A stretch of 64,000 bases of DNA from Gymnopus androsaceus JB14. Taxonomy: Eukaryota > Basidiomycota > Agaricomycetes > Agaricales > Omphalotaceae. Positions within the stretch are counted from its first letter, which is position 1. Every line of letters begins with the position of its first letter. The notes below the pieces were generated by a model. The model was given only the letters and a program-made list of their open reading frames with translations, ran no database searches and was not told the origin of the DNA. The position numbers were made by a program, and so were the translations under genes. Location: positions 124,001 through 188,000 of the forward strand of contig ML769392.1 in the NCBI GenBank assembly GCA_009733575.1, read 5' to 3'. Shown in pieces: positions 33,641 to 45,082 of the stretch.

Positions 33641-35024
33641 TTACTGTAGCATATCGTAGGCAAGTACACCGAACGCGACGACGATCGTAGCAGACCCTGC
33701 CACGCTCCAGAACGTCAAAGTGTCTGTAGCACCAAGAATAATATCTGAAATAAATACGAGGACAATGGTCAATAGACCGCCGACAGACGTGATGATAGGA
33801 CCCCATAGCGCGAGTGTGATCTGAGTCAATTGTGAGCCTAACGGCTACTTGAAACGAAGAGATATACATACCATGAATCCCGCATTGAAGATGGAACCAG
33901 TCAGCGCAATACCTGCAATTGCGGCAACCGTAGTGAGGTTGTCCGGGAGCGCAAAAGGCTCTACTCCGAGCCAGATGTAAAATGGGGATCGGAAACCAAA
34001 GAACGAAGAATGTGCATGCGCCAATTGCTGAAGACCAAAAGTTGGAATAGAGCCCGAAAGGAGGCGGGTAGACTGCTTCTCCCGGTTCAGGGCCCTCCGG
34101 AGGATGCACCTCTCGATCTTCAGAAGCTGAGAGAGGCTGGTACTCGTCGAATTCCGGATCGGACGCGAGCGCAACGTACTTCTTATAGAACACTTGGTAT
34201 CCCGCGTAACAAACAGACGCTATCAGAGTCAGTAAATCACCCATTAAAGGATTACCCAATTTAGGGAAGGACTGGGTAGATGCTGCCTCCTCTGCTGTTT
34301 CTGAAGGCGACGATGCAGTACTTCCTCCATATACAACGGCAAGCACCCCTAGGGTTGCGAGAACGACAGCAGCCAGCTTCCGTGTCTCCCATTTAAGGCC
34401 AAAGATCTTGACAGTGAGCAGATACGCAAAGAATGCATTTGTGTTCCAAATCGCTAGAGGCGTGTAAGACATATGAGGACTGAGAAGAACAGGAATTTAC
34501 CAACCAGTAACGTCAGTAACCGATGCCAACTCGATGCTTATGAACCAAAGACCGGCTGGTAGAGAGATTGCCGCGGTCAATGCGAGCATGAGGAGGGTTA
34601 TCTTGGTCACAGGAATCTTTGGGGACCTGGACGAGAAAACATCGGTACCGGTACCGTTGAGATGCTGGACATTGGCAAGAACGAGGCCTTTCCAGAGTGC
34701 AGAGAGCGAATATGGTGTCGCCAAGGCAAGATAGAGTAGATGGCATGGCAGGGCTATGACGAATGAAGAGTGTACTATCCAGCTGGAAATATCTTATCAG
34801 TCGGCGGGTTTTAGCGAGTCAAAAAAGAAGCGGATACAAGATGAAGAATGGCTTTCTATAATTCAATGTTGTTTGAACATACTATTGATGAACATGAGAA
34901 ACTACTCCCAGTCCAAAAAGTGTAAGCTTACTTGAGTGAGCTGGCTCTCGGCTACGAATGCAAAGAGAGTGACTGTAAATATCAGAATTACCAGCTTGTT
35001 ATCCCTGCTGGTGAAGGAAGACAT
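33641..35024 (-). CDS. EamA/SLC35F5-like transporter, copy 2
   Basis: Tandem paralogue of the adjacent transporter. Exons: 35024-34932, 34881-34838, 34782-34505, 34453-33872 and 33820-33641. Landmarks are LVILIFTVTLFAFVAESQ, LNYRKPFFILFWIVHSSF, ITLLMLALTAAISLPAGLW and IWNTNAFFAYLLTV, then LAAVVLATLGVLAVVYGG, CYAGYQVFYKKY, AVYPPPFGLYSNFW and LLTIVLVFISDIILG. The luminal/cytosolic loop between helices 5 and 6 is longer and more acidic than in copy 1. A run of four G at 33984-33987 (plus strand) is one base too long: the protein passes from WFPIPI in one frame to FYIWLGVEPFALPDN in the next. About ten membrane helices in all. The shared exon layout indicates tandem duplication. Confidence 0.86.
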
Positions 35025-35091
35025 AAAAGGGAAGCATGCCGGCACTGGCACTTGAAAGTTGACTTGCCGCATCCTACCATCTTCTCCCAGA

Positions 35092-35328
35092 ATGTTTCGC
35101 GCATTCCTGGCCTCGAGCAGACCTTTACTGTCCCGCCTAGGACCTTATTCATTTATTCGACCTCATGCTGCGTTGCCAATCCTTGCACGCGGAATGAAAG
35201 TACGATCGTCCGTAAAAATTATGTGCGATGGATGTAATTTTGTGAGGAGAAAGGGAAGAGTCTATGTTATCTGTTCCAAAAACCCAAAACACAAGCAGGT
35301 ACGAATGTCCAGCTTCAAGAAGGGATAA
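35092..35328 (+). CDS. Mitochondrial large-subunit ribosomal protein bL36m
   Basis: Single exon of 78 residues from the ATG at 35092; an upstream in-frame ATG at 35059 would add 11. An Arg/Ser-rich targeting region ([19 protein letters not shown]) leads into the bL36 core [14 protein letters not shown], then [19 protein letters not shown]. The core has the zinc ligands Cys-x2-Cys, Cys and His. The usual bacterial-type ending RQG is replaced by VRMSSFKKG. The first base after KHKQ could also be a splice donor (GTACGA), but no better 3' exon was found. It is transcribed divergently from the EamA copy 2, whose start is only 67 bp upstream. Confidence 0.88.
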   Translation: MFRAFLASSRPLLSRLGPYSFIRPHAALPILARGMKVRSSVKIMCDGCNFVRRKGRVYVICSKNPKHKQVRMSSFKKG

Positions 35329-35434
35329 TACTATACTAAGATATATATATGGTTATAGCGGCAGGGGTAAAAAAAATCGTCCATATGCCTAAAAATTTGG
35401 GATGCAGAGGAGAAGGATTAGAATCCATATTGTG

Positions 35435-36207
35435 TTACATATCCGCATCGCGAACCCAAAGCTCGAATTCATACTGCACACCATTTTCCTCCTGGACTCC
35501 GTCGGGCACGTCGAATCCTAGCCATTCATTCATTCCTTCTGGCGTCGCTTTCTTCCAGCCATTATTGTCTGGGGCCCCCACCCATTCGCCGAGAAAGTCT
35601 GGCATGAATGTGTCGCAGTTGAACGGCGGTGCTAATATCCGCGTAAGAAGAATTCGGTCGACAAAGGCAACTGGTGAAGTTCTCGGTAGCTGAAGACTTG
35701 TAGAGTACAACTGAGCACCCCCAATGATAAATGTTCGATTAACCGTAGGATCTGCCTGGTTCTGGAGCTGCTCCATCGCTGATGCGAGACTGCGATGAAC
35801 ATGGACTGATTCTCCACTGAAAAGACTGGATCTGAGCGTTGTAAAATGGCCATAGCCGACAAAACTCACAAATCGTATCCCTCCTTCCGACTAACGACCA
35901 AGTTCATTCTGTTTGGCAGTGGCCTAAACTTCTTTGGGATGCTCTCCCAAGTATTCCTGCCCATAATCACCGCGTTCCGTTGCCCTGGTGGAGCATTAGA
36001 GGTGATGCGAGCAAAGTAGGCTATTTCGTTTGGAAGCCGCCAGGGTAATTGGTTGTCTTGGCCGATCCCATTAGTTTTGGTTGCAGCGACAATGATAGTA
36101 AGTCTGGACATGGACATGAGAGAGTGACGGCGGTAGAATAGAGCTGGAGAAGCATCTAGAATTCTTTTGGCTGTAGTGAAGCTGAAGCTGATTTGCCTGA
36201 TAAGCAC
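35435..36207 (-). CDS. DFR1: Dihydrofolate reductase
   Basis: Two exons, 36207-35870 and 35831-35435, phase 2. Reduces dihydrofolate to tetrahydrofolate with NADPH for thymidylate and purine synthesis. Diagnostic blocks are LTIIVAATKTNGIGQDNQLPW, then NAVIMGRNTWESIP, PLPNRMNLVVSR and TFIIGGAQLY. The C-terminus YEFELWVRDADM fits fungal DHFR. The frame extends 30 residues upstream of the likely start MSMSRLTIIV at 36117. The extension (MLIRQISFSFTTAKRIL) is Arg/Ser/Phe-rich and could be a mitochondrial presequence or untranslated. It shares the interval with SGT1, transcribed in the same direction. Confidence 0.93.
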
Positions 36208-36359
36208 AAGTGAACTTGTGACCAGCTTAGGATTCTAGCCCGCCTAATCGACTCTACACGTTTAAAGTTCAGGCGCAAACTTTTTGTTTATATATGTACA
36301 GAGTTGCAAAGGTACGATACTTGGCAAAGCAAACAAGAAAAGAAATCACAATAGCACTC

Positions 36360-37121
36360 TCAATTCCACTTTTTCCACTCCTGACCTTCTGGCGGCTTGA
36401 CGGTAACCTTCTCCTTCTTTACTTCATCCCAGTTCGTGCTCAGAGTCGTGCCGCCACTTTCCGAATAACTCTTCATCATCGCTCGTTTGGTATCCTCATC
36501 AGCATCCGCGAAAAGCTTTTGGAAGAACGGGTTGACAGCGCTGTCGCCTCCGACGTTTGGATCCTCTTCCAACGACTTTTCCTTATCGGAAGACAATATG
36601 TTGGTGGTGAGGGCTTCCCAGTTCTTCTTTGGTTTGGGCGCAGGAGTGGGTTCGGATCTGCTAGCCGAGTTGGCCAAAGCTGTATTGTGGCGAGTGGCGT
36701 TTAAGAGAGAAAAAAATCACTTTCAGAGCATATACAATACGTACGATCTGGACTGTCTCCAATGAGACCTCCCCATCGTCCTTGCGCAACTTTGGTTAGA
36801 CGCAGCTCGACCTTGACCTTGCCGACTGTGTACTCGCAAGCATCTGGGTTGATCTGGCCTTTTAGTGGTTCCAGAACCAAGCTCTTTTCGCCGTGGGTGT
36901 AAGTGACCTTGAGAAGAAGAGATTAATCGCTGCCGAAAAGGATGCTGCAATAGACGTACTCTCCGAGGCTCAAACTTGACCGACACTTTTTCAGGGTCTG
37001 CGCCGCGATCGAAGATGGAAACAGTAGTTTTTTCGTCGTTCTCGTAATATTCGTGTCTAGCAACCAAGTCAAGATGCCTGTGCGCGAGATAAAAGTCTTT
37101 TGAGACTTACCGAATGGACAT
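36360..37121 (-). CDS. SGT1: SGT1-like co-chaperone (CS and SGS domains)
   Basis: Four exons: 37121-37111 (11 nt), 37056-36960, 36907-36745 and 36679-36360, giving 196 residues. The CS (p23-like) domain starts RHEYYENDEKTTVSIFDRG and continues VTYTHGEKSLVLEPLKGQ, then VELRLTKVAQGRWGGL. The SGS domain contains NWEALTTNIL, DSAVNPFFQKLFADADEDTKRAMMKSYSESGGTTLSTNW (quoted here as several contiguous motifs) and ends WKKWN. There is no TPR domain, unlike yeast and plant SGT1, so it is a short form. Family role: HSP90 adaptor for SCF ubiquitin ligase and kinetochore assembly. Confidence 0.9.
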
Positions 37122-37421
37122 GATTAGTGGTTGAGAATAAAGCGCCCACAGCTTTTTTATGGTCGAACCTTGGAACCTTCGAGAATTGTGACACTGGTCA
37201 CTAAGTCTCGTGCAGGCGCGCGCGCGCTGTGACTCTATTCCAAGCTGGTGCGTAATTTATGTAACAACAGCCATTCTGAGAGAGCTTCAGCGCATCAGGA
37301 CGCGTTTAGAGGAGACAATAAACAGAAAATAAGTACTGTTACAAGTACTCACTCTCACGTGAAGACATATGTACCCCACCACGACGTCACTTGGCATCAA
37401 AGCCCATCTTCCATCTTCTCA

Positions 37422-38743
37422 ATGTCGAATATTCCCAAAGCCGTTCTGTACTATAGCCAAAGCTCAATCTGGTCATCTGCAGGTCCGTTCTTAGAGGATA
37501 CTTGCTCTGGATTGAGACTGATTTCGATCGATTGAAGCTCTTCTAACTCTGTGAGTTTACCATCGTTATCAAGTTCATTCTCGCCTGTTGACCAACATAT
37601 GCAGAGAAGAGAAGGGTTATGGTGACGATGAGCTTGATCTGAAATTCGTAGATATCGGTTCGTGACTTTTCAATCCCTCAAGATGGACGGTAACTGATCG
37701 ATCTTACATCCAGCTAAAGGCGAAAATTTTGGACCGTCCTTTCTCCGTCTCAACTCGAAAGGTGCAGTAGTTTGAGGCCTATATCCATTATATTCATAAC
37801 ATTCAATACTAGCAACTGTCCCCACTTTGGTGGTTCCATTGCAAAAGACTCTTTCTGAAGACGTCGAGAGTCGCTATAAAGCGATTACTGAAACCAAGGT
37901 ATGTACTTATATGATGCATGTTATGAGTCTATCATTGAATGCTATCTAGGCCATTGTTGAATTTCTCGACAAATCACGTTCTGCCTTATCACCGACCAAC
38001 ACAGTTTCAAACCTTCCAGCGCCAGCCTTGGCTCCAGCCACGGTCGCATTTTCATCGACCTGCAGAATTATCGTCGACGAGCTTCATTCTGACGATGCTG
38101 ACCCCAACAACTTGCTGTATATGAATGCCCGGGACGACGCCTCTCTCCGTCGTCTCGCAGACGAGTTACTTCCACTTATGAAAGGAAAGGTCGAGGCACT
38201 TGCCCGTTATCTCTCGGAAGCTCAAAACAGTACCATTCGCGTGTCTGAAAAGGTCGTAAAGTTTTGGACAGCCAAAAAAGAGGCTACCCAAGTCCTCTTG
38301 GATGTGTACGAGAATGCCGCCGTCCCTGAAGCAGAGCTAGATGCTCAGGCAAAGGCCCAGAGGACTGAATACTTCAAGGTCGCTAAATTGGCCTGGGAAG
38401 TTAATATAGTTGTTGTTTTAGCCAAATTGAACGAAGCAACTATCGGTCCTTATACCCTTGGTACGTGCATTTGAAGCTTTGATTCCACGTTGGATTGAAC
38501 TTTTTTGCAGGAGAGCAGTACTCGATCGCAGATCCTCATTTAACAGCTTGGCTGGCGAGAGTAATCAGTCTTGCAGGAGGCAAGGCGGACGATAATGGAA
38601 ATGCGGCCTTTGAGAAGCTGGAGAAGCATATCGGAACTAGCAGGAGCGAAGGTCCGCGGTCGAATACCAAGTTGAGTGCATACTGGGATGCAGTAAAGGA
38701 AAGACCGAGCTGGAAGAAGGTCTACGCGAATGGACTGCATTGA
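37422..38743 (+). CDS. Glutathione S-transferase-like protein
   Basis: Seven exons: 37422-37482, 37538-37550 (13 nt), 37605-37657, 37714-37761, 37813-37898, 37950-38460 and 38511-38743. All phases agree and give 334 residues. The N-terminal thioredoxin-like domain reads VLYYSQSSIWSS, then LLTLEEKGYGDDELDLKFVD, ENFGPSFLRLNSKATVPTLVVP. This is followed by a Ser/Pro/Ala linker (SALSPTNTVSNLPAPAL) and an all-helical C-terminal domain ending WDAVKERPSWKKVY, which is typical of GST. The linker and the total length exceed the usual 210-260 residues. Substrate cannot be inferred. Confidence 0.85.
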
Positions 38744-38970
38744 GATTTGTATCCCGCAGTGGATACGACTGATCATCTTGCTGTGCCAATGTGCCAGTGT
38801 ATAGTATATCGCCTTAGATTATCCGTGTCGTTGCGAAAGAAATGTATTGCAAAAAGCTTAGTCATACGGAGGGGCTGTTAGGGAGAGGATCAAAAAAGCT
38901 TTGACATACTTATTTCTTATCTTCTCCACATACTTAATTCTCGCTGCAAAAGTTGGCGAGCCCCAAAATA

Positions 38971-41367
38971 ATGCCGCACTCTGTCGAACTCGTCGATACT
39001 AGGAGCCGACAATCTTACGAAGAAGAATATGAGAGTTCTTCTTCCTCAGATTCGGTATTCCAGTCAAGACGATCTCGTTTCCTCCGTCCTCCTTCCGTTC
39101 AATCTGGTCATTCCTCAGCGGCTTCTAGTGTGACCTCGACGCCCATTCCTTCACGTTCAGGCTCTCCTTTACCCCAATTCCTTGTTAATTCTCGCCCCTT
39201 ATTATCCACTACTTCCGACACAGATAGTGAGCCCGCTGCGCAACTTAGAAATAGAAATCCTTGGAGGCAGGAACGACGCTCATGGTGGCATATATCGCGC
39301 AGAAGCAGAAGAAGAGATACCAGGTTTTCTCGGTTCGTAAAACGATGGGCAAAGAGGATTGTCCGGCATCCGTTATTCCCCAGACAGCCAATAACTATTG
39401 CAAGTCCATTATTCTGTATATTTTTTTTTCGTTTCTGACTGCTTTATTGACTTTAGGTTCTGTCGCTCATTTTGCTCTCTTTATTTGCTATCTTCCTCAC
39501 ACTCTTCCTAATGTATGTTCTTAATCCCGACAAGGATCCGTTACCATGGAGGGCTTATTGCTCAATGCCTTCCATGAACTCTCCTCCGGATCCCAACAAT
39601 CCAAATTTATACCATGATCCCTACCACAACTATTCAGTCGGAGTGACTACTCAGCCCTTCCCTCATGACGAACTCGATACTCTTCCGCCTGTAGGATTAT
39701 TTGTCGGGGTTTTTTCAACCGACTCTTCTTTCGAACGTAGAGCTCTGGTCCGTTCCACATGGGCTTCACATCCCCGTAGCCGAGATGGTGCTGGAACGGG
39801 CGATGACGGTGCTGGAACCTCTCGGACTATAGTCCGTTTCATTCTCGGCCAGCCTCGCAAGGACTGGGAGAGACGTATTCAGCTGGAGATGGAAGGTTAG
39901 TTATTCTTCCTTCATTCTTCTTCACTTCTCTAACTATTGACCTAGAATACAACGACATTATAATACTTCCTGTGTCCGAAAACATGAATGCCGGGAAATC
40001 TCACACTTACTTCTCTTGGGCCTCCATCAACGCTTGGGTCCCACCGATTTACGTGAAATCCGTCGTACCTCCTCCTCTTTTCTCATATTCCAATGCGTCC
40101 AAACTTCCTCCTCCATTAGCAATCTCACGATCCCAACCATGCATGGCAAGATCTTTCTTCCGCGGAGCCGCAGCCGTGGGTCAGGCCCGACTTTGTGGTG
40201 AAAGTTGATCGACGATGCATTCGTTATGCTTGCCGAAGCTTGAAGCTAGGCTTCGATTGGAGATGCATGCCAAGCCTCCCCCAAATACGTCTTCTCCCCG
40301 CCATAATTATCGTCGAGCAGTTGAAGTTCCCCCTGGCCACGGTGCACGGCATACCAACGGATCGTTTCGCAAGCTGTTCAACGTCCAGCCCGGACATTCT
40401 ACTTTCCAGGAACAAGATCCGTTAATCTACTGGGGATACCTAGTGACAAACCGATTACACCGATTCATGGCTGGCGAACTCTATGCTCTTAGTTGGAGTT
40501 TAGTTGATTGGGTGGCAAGAGATCCGTCGGTCAAGGATTTGACACGCGGTGCAGAAGACAAGCAAACGGCAAAATGGATGAAAATGCATCCGCAAGCTGA
40601 AAAAGTGCGATGGGTCAGTGAACGTTGCTGGATATATGATCATCCCAGGGCAGGGACTGTGTATGTTTTATTCTGTTCGTTCGATGCAATCGATTAACTT
40701 CTCGTTCTTCAGCTACGGCCATGGTTTCCTATTCCCTTCAGAGGTCCGTCGGATCAGAAAGCATATGTCATCTGCGTTGAAGCGTCTACTCTACCCTGAG
40801 CCTTCCTCTTCTTGGGATCCTGAAACCCAGGCGCTTTCTTCACTTTTACCATTGGACCCTGAGCAATCCGACTTTGACCCAGAGGAACTTCTCACCCCAT
40901 ATGGACGCACGCCATCCAGCTGGGCACATTCCAGTGTCTCGACGTTTCATGTTCGTTACACACCGCCTGTTGCTGATCTTACTGTTCTGGAGAGCATCGA
41001 AGCTCTAGCAGAAGGAAGCGAGATGAGCTTGTTGCGATCCGATGGATCGCCTTCATTATCCGAGCTGTCCACTCAGGCAGCGGTTGCCCGTGCTTGGGCC
41101 AACCGTGAAGGACGAAGTGCGCGTTACGAGGGTAAACGGGTTGGAGGGACAATCGTGGTTCATTTCATTAAACAAAACACTTGGTTTCTGGAGACGGCTT
41201 TGGCGCTACTTGAAGGAAAGGACTTTACAGATGCAGAATTGCAGCAAAAAGATATAGATGACGAGGTGGAGGACTTTGATAGCGTATATCCTGGTCAACG
41301 GACTATTGGAACCTCTGAAAAGCTATTCGCGACGTATGCCGAGACGATGAATGGTAGCACGCAGTGA
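38971..41367 (+). CDS. Glycosyltransferase family 31 protein (galactosyltransferase-like), type II membrane
   Basis: Four exons: 38971-39399, 39457-39895, 39946-40660 and 40713-41367. Intron 1 has GC-AG ends. A Ser/Arg-rich cytosolic N-terminus of about 140 residues precedes one signal-anchor helix (VLSLILLSLFAIFLTLFLM). The lumenal domain opens LFVGVFSTDSSFERRALVRSTW and continues IVRFILGQP, then the catalytic DFVVKVDDDAFVMLAE region. Three single extra bases near 40121, 40210 and 40238 shift the frame. One of them lies inside the DDD metal-binding motif. Together they add exactly three bases, so the flanking exons stay in register. The family adds beta-1,3-linked sugars in the Golgi; the acceptor here is unknown. 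Confidence 0.87.
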
Positions 41368-41780
41368 ATTTCTTTTTCCTTTCTTCTTTCGCTCTCATTC
41401 TTTGTTATGCGAACTTTGGGTCTCCCTGCATACCGCCTGCTTCACTATCTTATTCATCCTCATCTATTCCCTACAAGTATAACACCCTCACTGTAATTGA
41501 TACCAACCACCAGCTGTCACACATTCACTATGTTCGTGTACATAGTTTTTTTTTGTTTCTGTTTTCCTTGGATCTTCTTACTGCTTTACTTTCCAACGTC
41601 AAGTTCTTCTTGACCTGACAATCATTTAAAAAACCCAAACCTGTAATTTTACTGATACGTTTTGGTTAAGTATGTATTAGACTTGAATAAACTTATTTTA
41701 TGCATCTCTCGTTATGCGTCTCAGCACCAACTTGTATTTTATCGTTGTTCTTGATTACATAGATTCCTCTGAAATTGAAC
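41368..41780. other. Intergenic between convergent genes
   Basis: 3' flanks of GT31 and the permease, T-rich (TTTTTTTTTGTTTCTGTTTTCC around 41544-41566). No gene seen. Confidence 0.5.
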
Positions 41781-44137
41781 TCAATACATGTACCGGAAGG
41801 AAGGGTTTGAAGGCCCTTCGCTTAACATTTCCGTTGGTACGTCTCGAGCAGTCAACTTAACACCTTGAGTATCATTGCGTCTTCCGTTCTCCCGTCGCAT
41901 CCATATACCAATGCTGCGGCACAAGATGAGTGAAAACACAGGCGCAAGACATCCAATAATGACGTACCCCGTAACCAAGATTAAGCATAAGCCTCCGAAC
42001 GCAGCTAAAAGCAGTACGTTCAGTATTAATACGACGCTGCGGAAGAATACTAACCAGAAGTTGCTAATGCGGGAACGTATTTGGGCTTATCTTGTGCTCT
42101 GAAGACGTTGGTGGAAATTAGACCTGAAGCATTAGCCAAAGCAACTATCACAATGCGTTAGCTAGGCCAATTGATTCGTCGAGAAATATCTTACCCATCA
42201 CCGCTGTGACTACTGCTCGGCGGGATTCCTGGGGAGTGTTGTTGTTATACCAGGTTGCTACCAGCACTGAAGGCGCTGATGCCTACGAAGCATTAAACGC
42301 ATTGCAGATGGACGTCAAAAAGCTCGTACCCCAGCCGTCAATAAGAAACACGCAAAGTAAGCCACGCCACGGTGTTCTATCGGATTTATACATCCTAGAA
42401 CGACAAACCCAACCAGAGTCACAGCTAAAGGTATAGCAATGTGGATTGACCGCTCGCGGAAATAATCGGATGAGAATGTCAAAACCAACAAGGCGGCGGT
42501 ACCTGTAAACTTGAGTGAATAGCAAGTACGTACAGCTGACGAGGTGGATCCCACATACCAACAATATTTGGCGCAACAGTGAAGAGGTTTGTCTTGACAG
42601 TCGAATATCCCAGACTTGCGACGATCTGAGGAAGAAAGTTGTTGACGCTAGCCAGGGGAACACCAAGAGAAATGCTGATCATGGCCCAAACCCAGTATAG
42701 TGGATTTCGGAACGGTTTGAATGCGTCTCGGAAATTGAATTTTTCGTTAATCTCAACAGAGGAGTCTTCAAGAATTCTTCGCCGAGCTACGGCCTTTTCT
42801 TCTTCAGTCAGTATCCACCACGTATCGCTGGATCGAGGTAACCAGAAAAAGGCAAAGGTCGCAAAGATGACCGTCCCAGCACCTAAATTATATTGTTTTA
42901 CATTAGCTAGAACAGTTCAAACGATATTGCAAATCGTATTCACCTTCAATCCAAAATAGATATTGCCATGAGTGATGCTTAGGGTTGTCTATATGGAAGA
43001 CTCCAAATGCGATAAGACCTAGAAGAAATGACACGTAGTCTGTAGACAGCACTGGTACAGCTCTGACTCTCACAACCTACCTGAAAATGCCCCAGCAATT
43101 GCAGCAGCAGCGTAAAAGCAACCCACACGAGATGCGAGTTCTCCGCGTTTATAGAAAGTTGACAAATAGTATACCTAAGAACATGATATTATTTCGCGTC
43201 AAATCGAAAGAGTTGATATCACGCACGACTCCCGGCAACATAGCAGACTCAAATATACCCAAGAACCACCGAATCGCAAAGATCTCTGAATAAATCGATG
43301 AGGATCTTGAAGGTCGAGAAATAAACCAGCACTGACGCGAGAAATTCTTGGCTATACTCGTGAAAAGAGACCTGAGTGAAGATTATTTGTTTGAAGCAGT
43401 CTTATTGAACGAGTTGAGTGAACTGACATCGTGCCCTGTATGACATCAATTAGTGAGCTCAACTCTGTGTATCCGCGAAGTTCAAACTTACAAAACCTAT
43501 CATCATTAATGGTAGAACTCTCGCAGCTGAAAACCTTTTCACAAAGATTGATATAGGTGTTCCAAAACTGATACACTGGTTTAGTACTAGAATACTTAGC
43601 ATAATAGGGCTAGCTCACTCACAGGCAGAATGGCACCTACACGAATAGCCATTAAATAAGATTCCAGAAGTCACTATAACTCTAAGAACTCACGTAGAAG
43701 ATCATAACAAGGAGGAAATACTAATCCGCATCGTGAATATAACAGTCACAACAGCAATCACTAAGAAAAGAAAAAACCTGATCCCCAACTAAGCCGATAT
43801 CCTAAAAAGCTTTCTGAGCGGACGGACCTCCGATGAGTTCGCTAAGATTTACCTTATCCCATCCATCCGTCTGTGCATTTGCGACATTGCCTTTATCCAA
43901 AGCATTGCAAAGATACCTGTTGAAGCAATAGTTAGTCCTACGATTTCATTCAGTCTCAACCCGAAGAACCTACATAACGGTCAGCGGAGGAAGAATGAAC
44001 CAATCGCATTTGCGGAGGAGGCTGCGTTGAATTGCTGGGTCAAACGTTACCGTGCTGGCGCTGACGAGATCATTATCCTTCTCCTTCCCATCCTTGAATG
44101 TGGGCGAAGCTTCCAAGTCGATGAGGGCATTAGACAT
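41781..44137 (-). CDS. MFS anion:cation symporter, Dal5/allantoate-permease-like
   Basis: Highly fragmented gene with more than ten short exons from the ATG at 44137. Early residues are SNALIDLEASPTFKDGKEKD, then CDWFILPPLTVMYLCNALDKGNVANAQTDGW, which is the hallmark opening of the ACS/Dal5 family (quoted in parts). Later blocks are GTPISIFVKRFSAARVLPLMM, IFAIRWFLGIFESAMLPGV, YYLSTFYKRGELASR, SWQYLFWIEG, FFWLPRSSDTWWILTEEE and MISISLGVPLASVNNFLPQIV. The C-terminal end is SNPSFRYMY. Twelve helices are expected. Substrates in the family include allantoate, pantothenate, nicotinate and tartrate; none can be chosen here. I saw no frameshift. Confidence 0.86.
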
Positions 44138-44357
44138 GATGGAGGAAGCTAAGATGGTCCAAGAAGGGGTCCCGTGGCCATTGCAAGACTCGCCTATATA
44201 CTTACTGTATGCCGTTTAATTCAGTAGGTTCGTCACCCCTTCAGGATGTCGGAGAAAGGGAATAGCGTGCCAAGTGACAAAATGATAAGCTTGAGTTTGC
44301 CACGGGTGCAAGGAATTTCGGACGGAAGGCTTCCGAGCTTCCGTCTTATCGATGTAT

Positions 44358-44364
44358 TATATAA
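44358..44364 (+). promoter_or_regulatory. TATA box of the RidA gene
   Basis: TATATAA about 36 bases upstream of the ATG at 44400. This implies a very short 5' leader or a start just downstream. Confidence 0.55.
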
Positions 44365-44399
44365 AACCACTCCCTTGAAGTTGTACATCTATCCCTACA

Positions 44400-44941
44400 A
44401 TGTCCATCGAGCGCATCAACTCGAACGAGAATTCTCAATTCACCCGCATCCTTTCTCATGCCACGAAAGTACCTGGCCTGATCTTCCTCAGTGGACAGAC
44501 ACCCGTTGACTCGACGGGAAAGCTAGTCGATGGGGGGATTCAAGAGCACACCGTGGGTCTGATTCTTCTTGCTTTATGCTGCAATTGACTGGTCGGCTCC
44601 GATTGAAGGCTCAATGCATTAAGAACCTCGGAAACGTTCTTACTGCCGCAGGATCTTCTTGGGAAAAAGGTAAGCGGGCGCTTGGTATACTTGCACCTTG
44701 CTTCTTTCGTTCATACTTCTGGGAAAAAGTTGTCAAGGTCAATGTTTATCTGAAGAACATGGATAATTTTTCGGCTATGAATGAGATTTATGAGAAAGTA
44801 CGTTGAATTGCATCTCGACGTACTTTTGCTGAAAAATTCCGACAGATGTTACCCAACCCCAAACCTGCGCGAACCTGCATTCAGGCTGGAAAGCTTCCAA
44901 ATGATGTCGATGTGGAGATTGAAGCTATTGCTGCATGCTGA
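44400..44941 (+). CDS. RidA/YjgF/YER057c/UK114 family deaminase
   Basis: Four exons: 44400-44552, 44609-44669, 44730-44797 and 44846-44941, giving 125 residues, the normal family length. Conserved blocks are VPGLIFLSGQTPVDSTGKLVD, AQCIKNLGNVLTAAGSSW, VVKVNVYLKNMDNFSAMNEIYEK and PNPKPARTCIQAGKLP. The last has the substrate-carboxylate-binding Arg of the family. It ends VEIEAIAAC. RidA hydrolyses reactive 2-aminoacrylate/imine intermediates released by PLP-dependent dehydratases. The next gene downstream is a PLP-dependent D-serine dehydratase-like enzyme on the same strand, 141 bp away, which is a sensible metabolic pairing. Intron 2 is bounded by near-identical TTCT(T)GGGAAAAAG repeats. Confidence 0.93.
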
Positions 44942-45082
44942 TTAGTAGTGGTAGATCAAAATAAAACATGGTTAAGGGCGAAGGTTTAGAACGGCTCGTG
45001 GGTTTCGGAACGGCCCGCTATTCGTTCGAGATACATAAAGTTGATAAACTGATAGAGCAATCGTCCTCTCTCTTTAACCAAC

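Noticed and set aside
31872..35024. Calling both EamA genes pseudogenes
   Set aside because: Each has only one extra base in a short G/C run and otherwise full conservation of splice sites and helices; the same pattern occurs in essential genes such as DNA ligase I.
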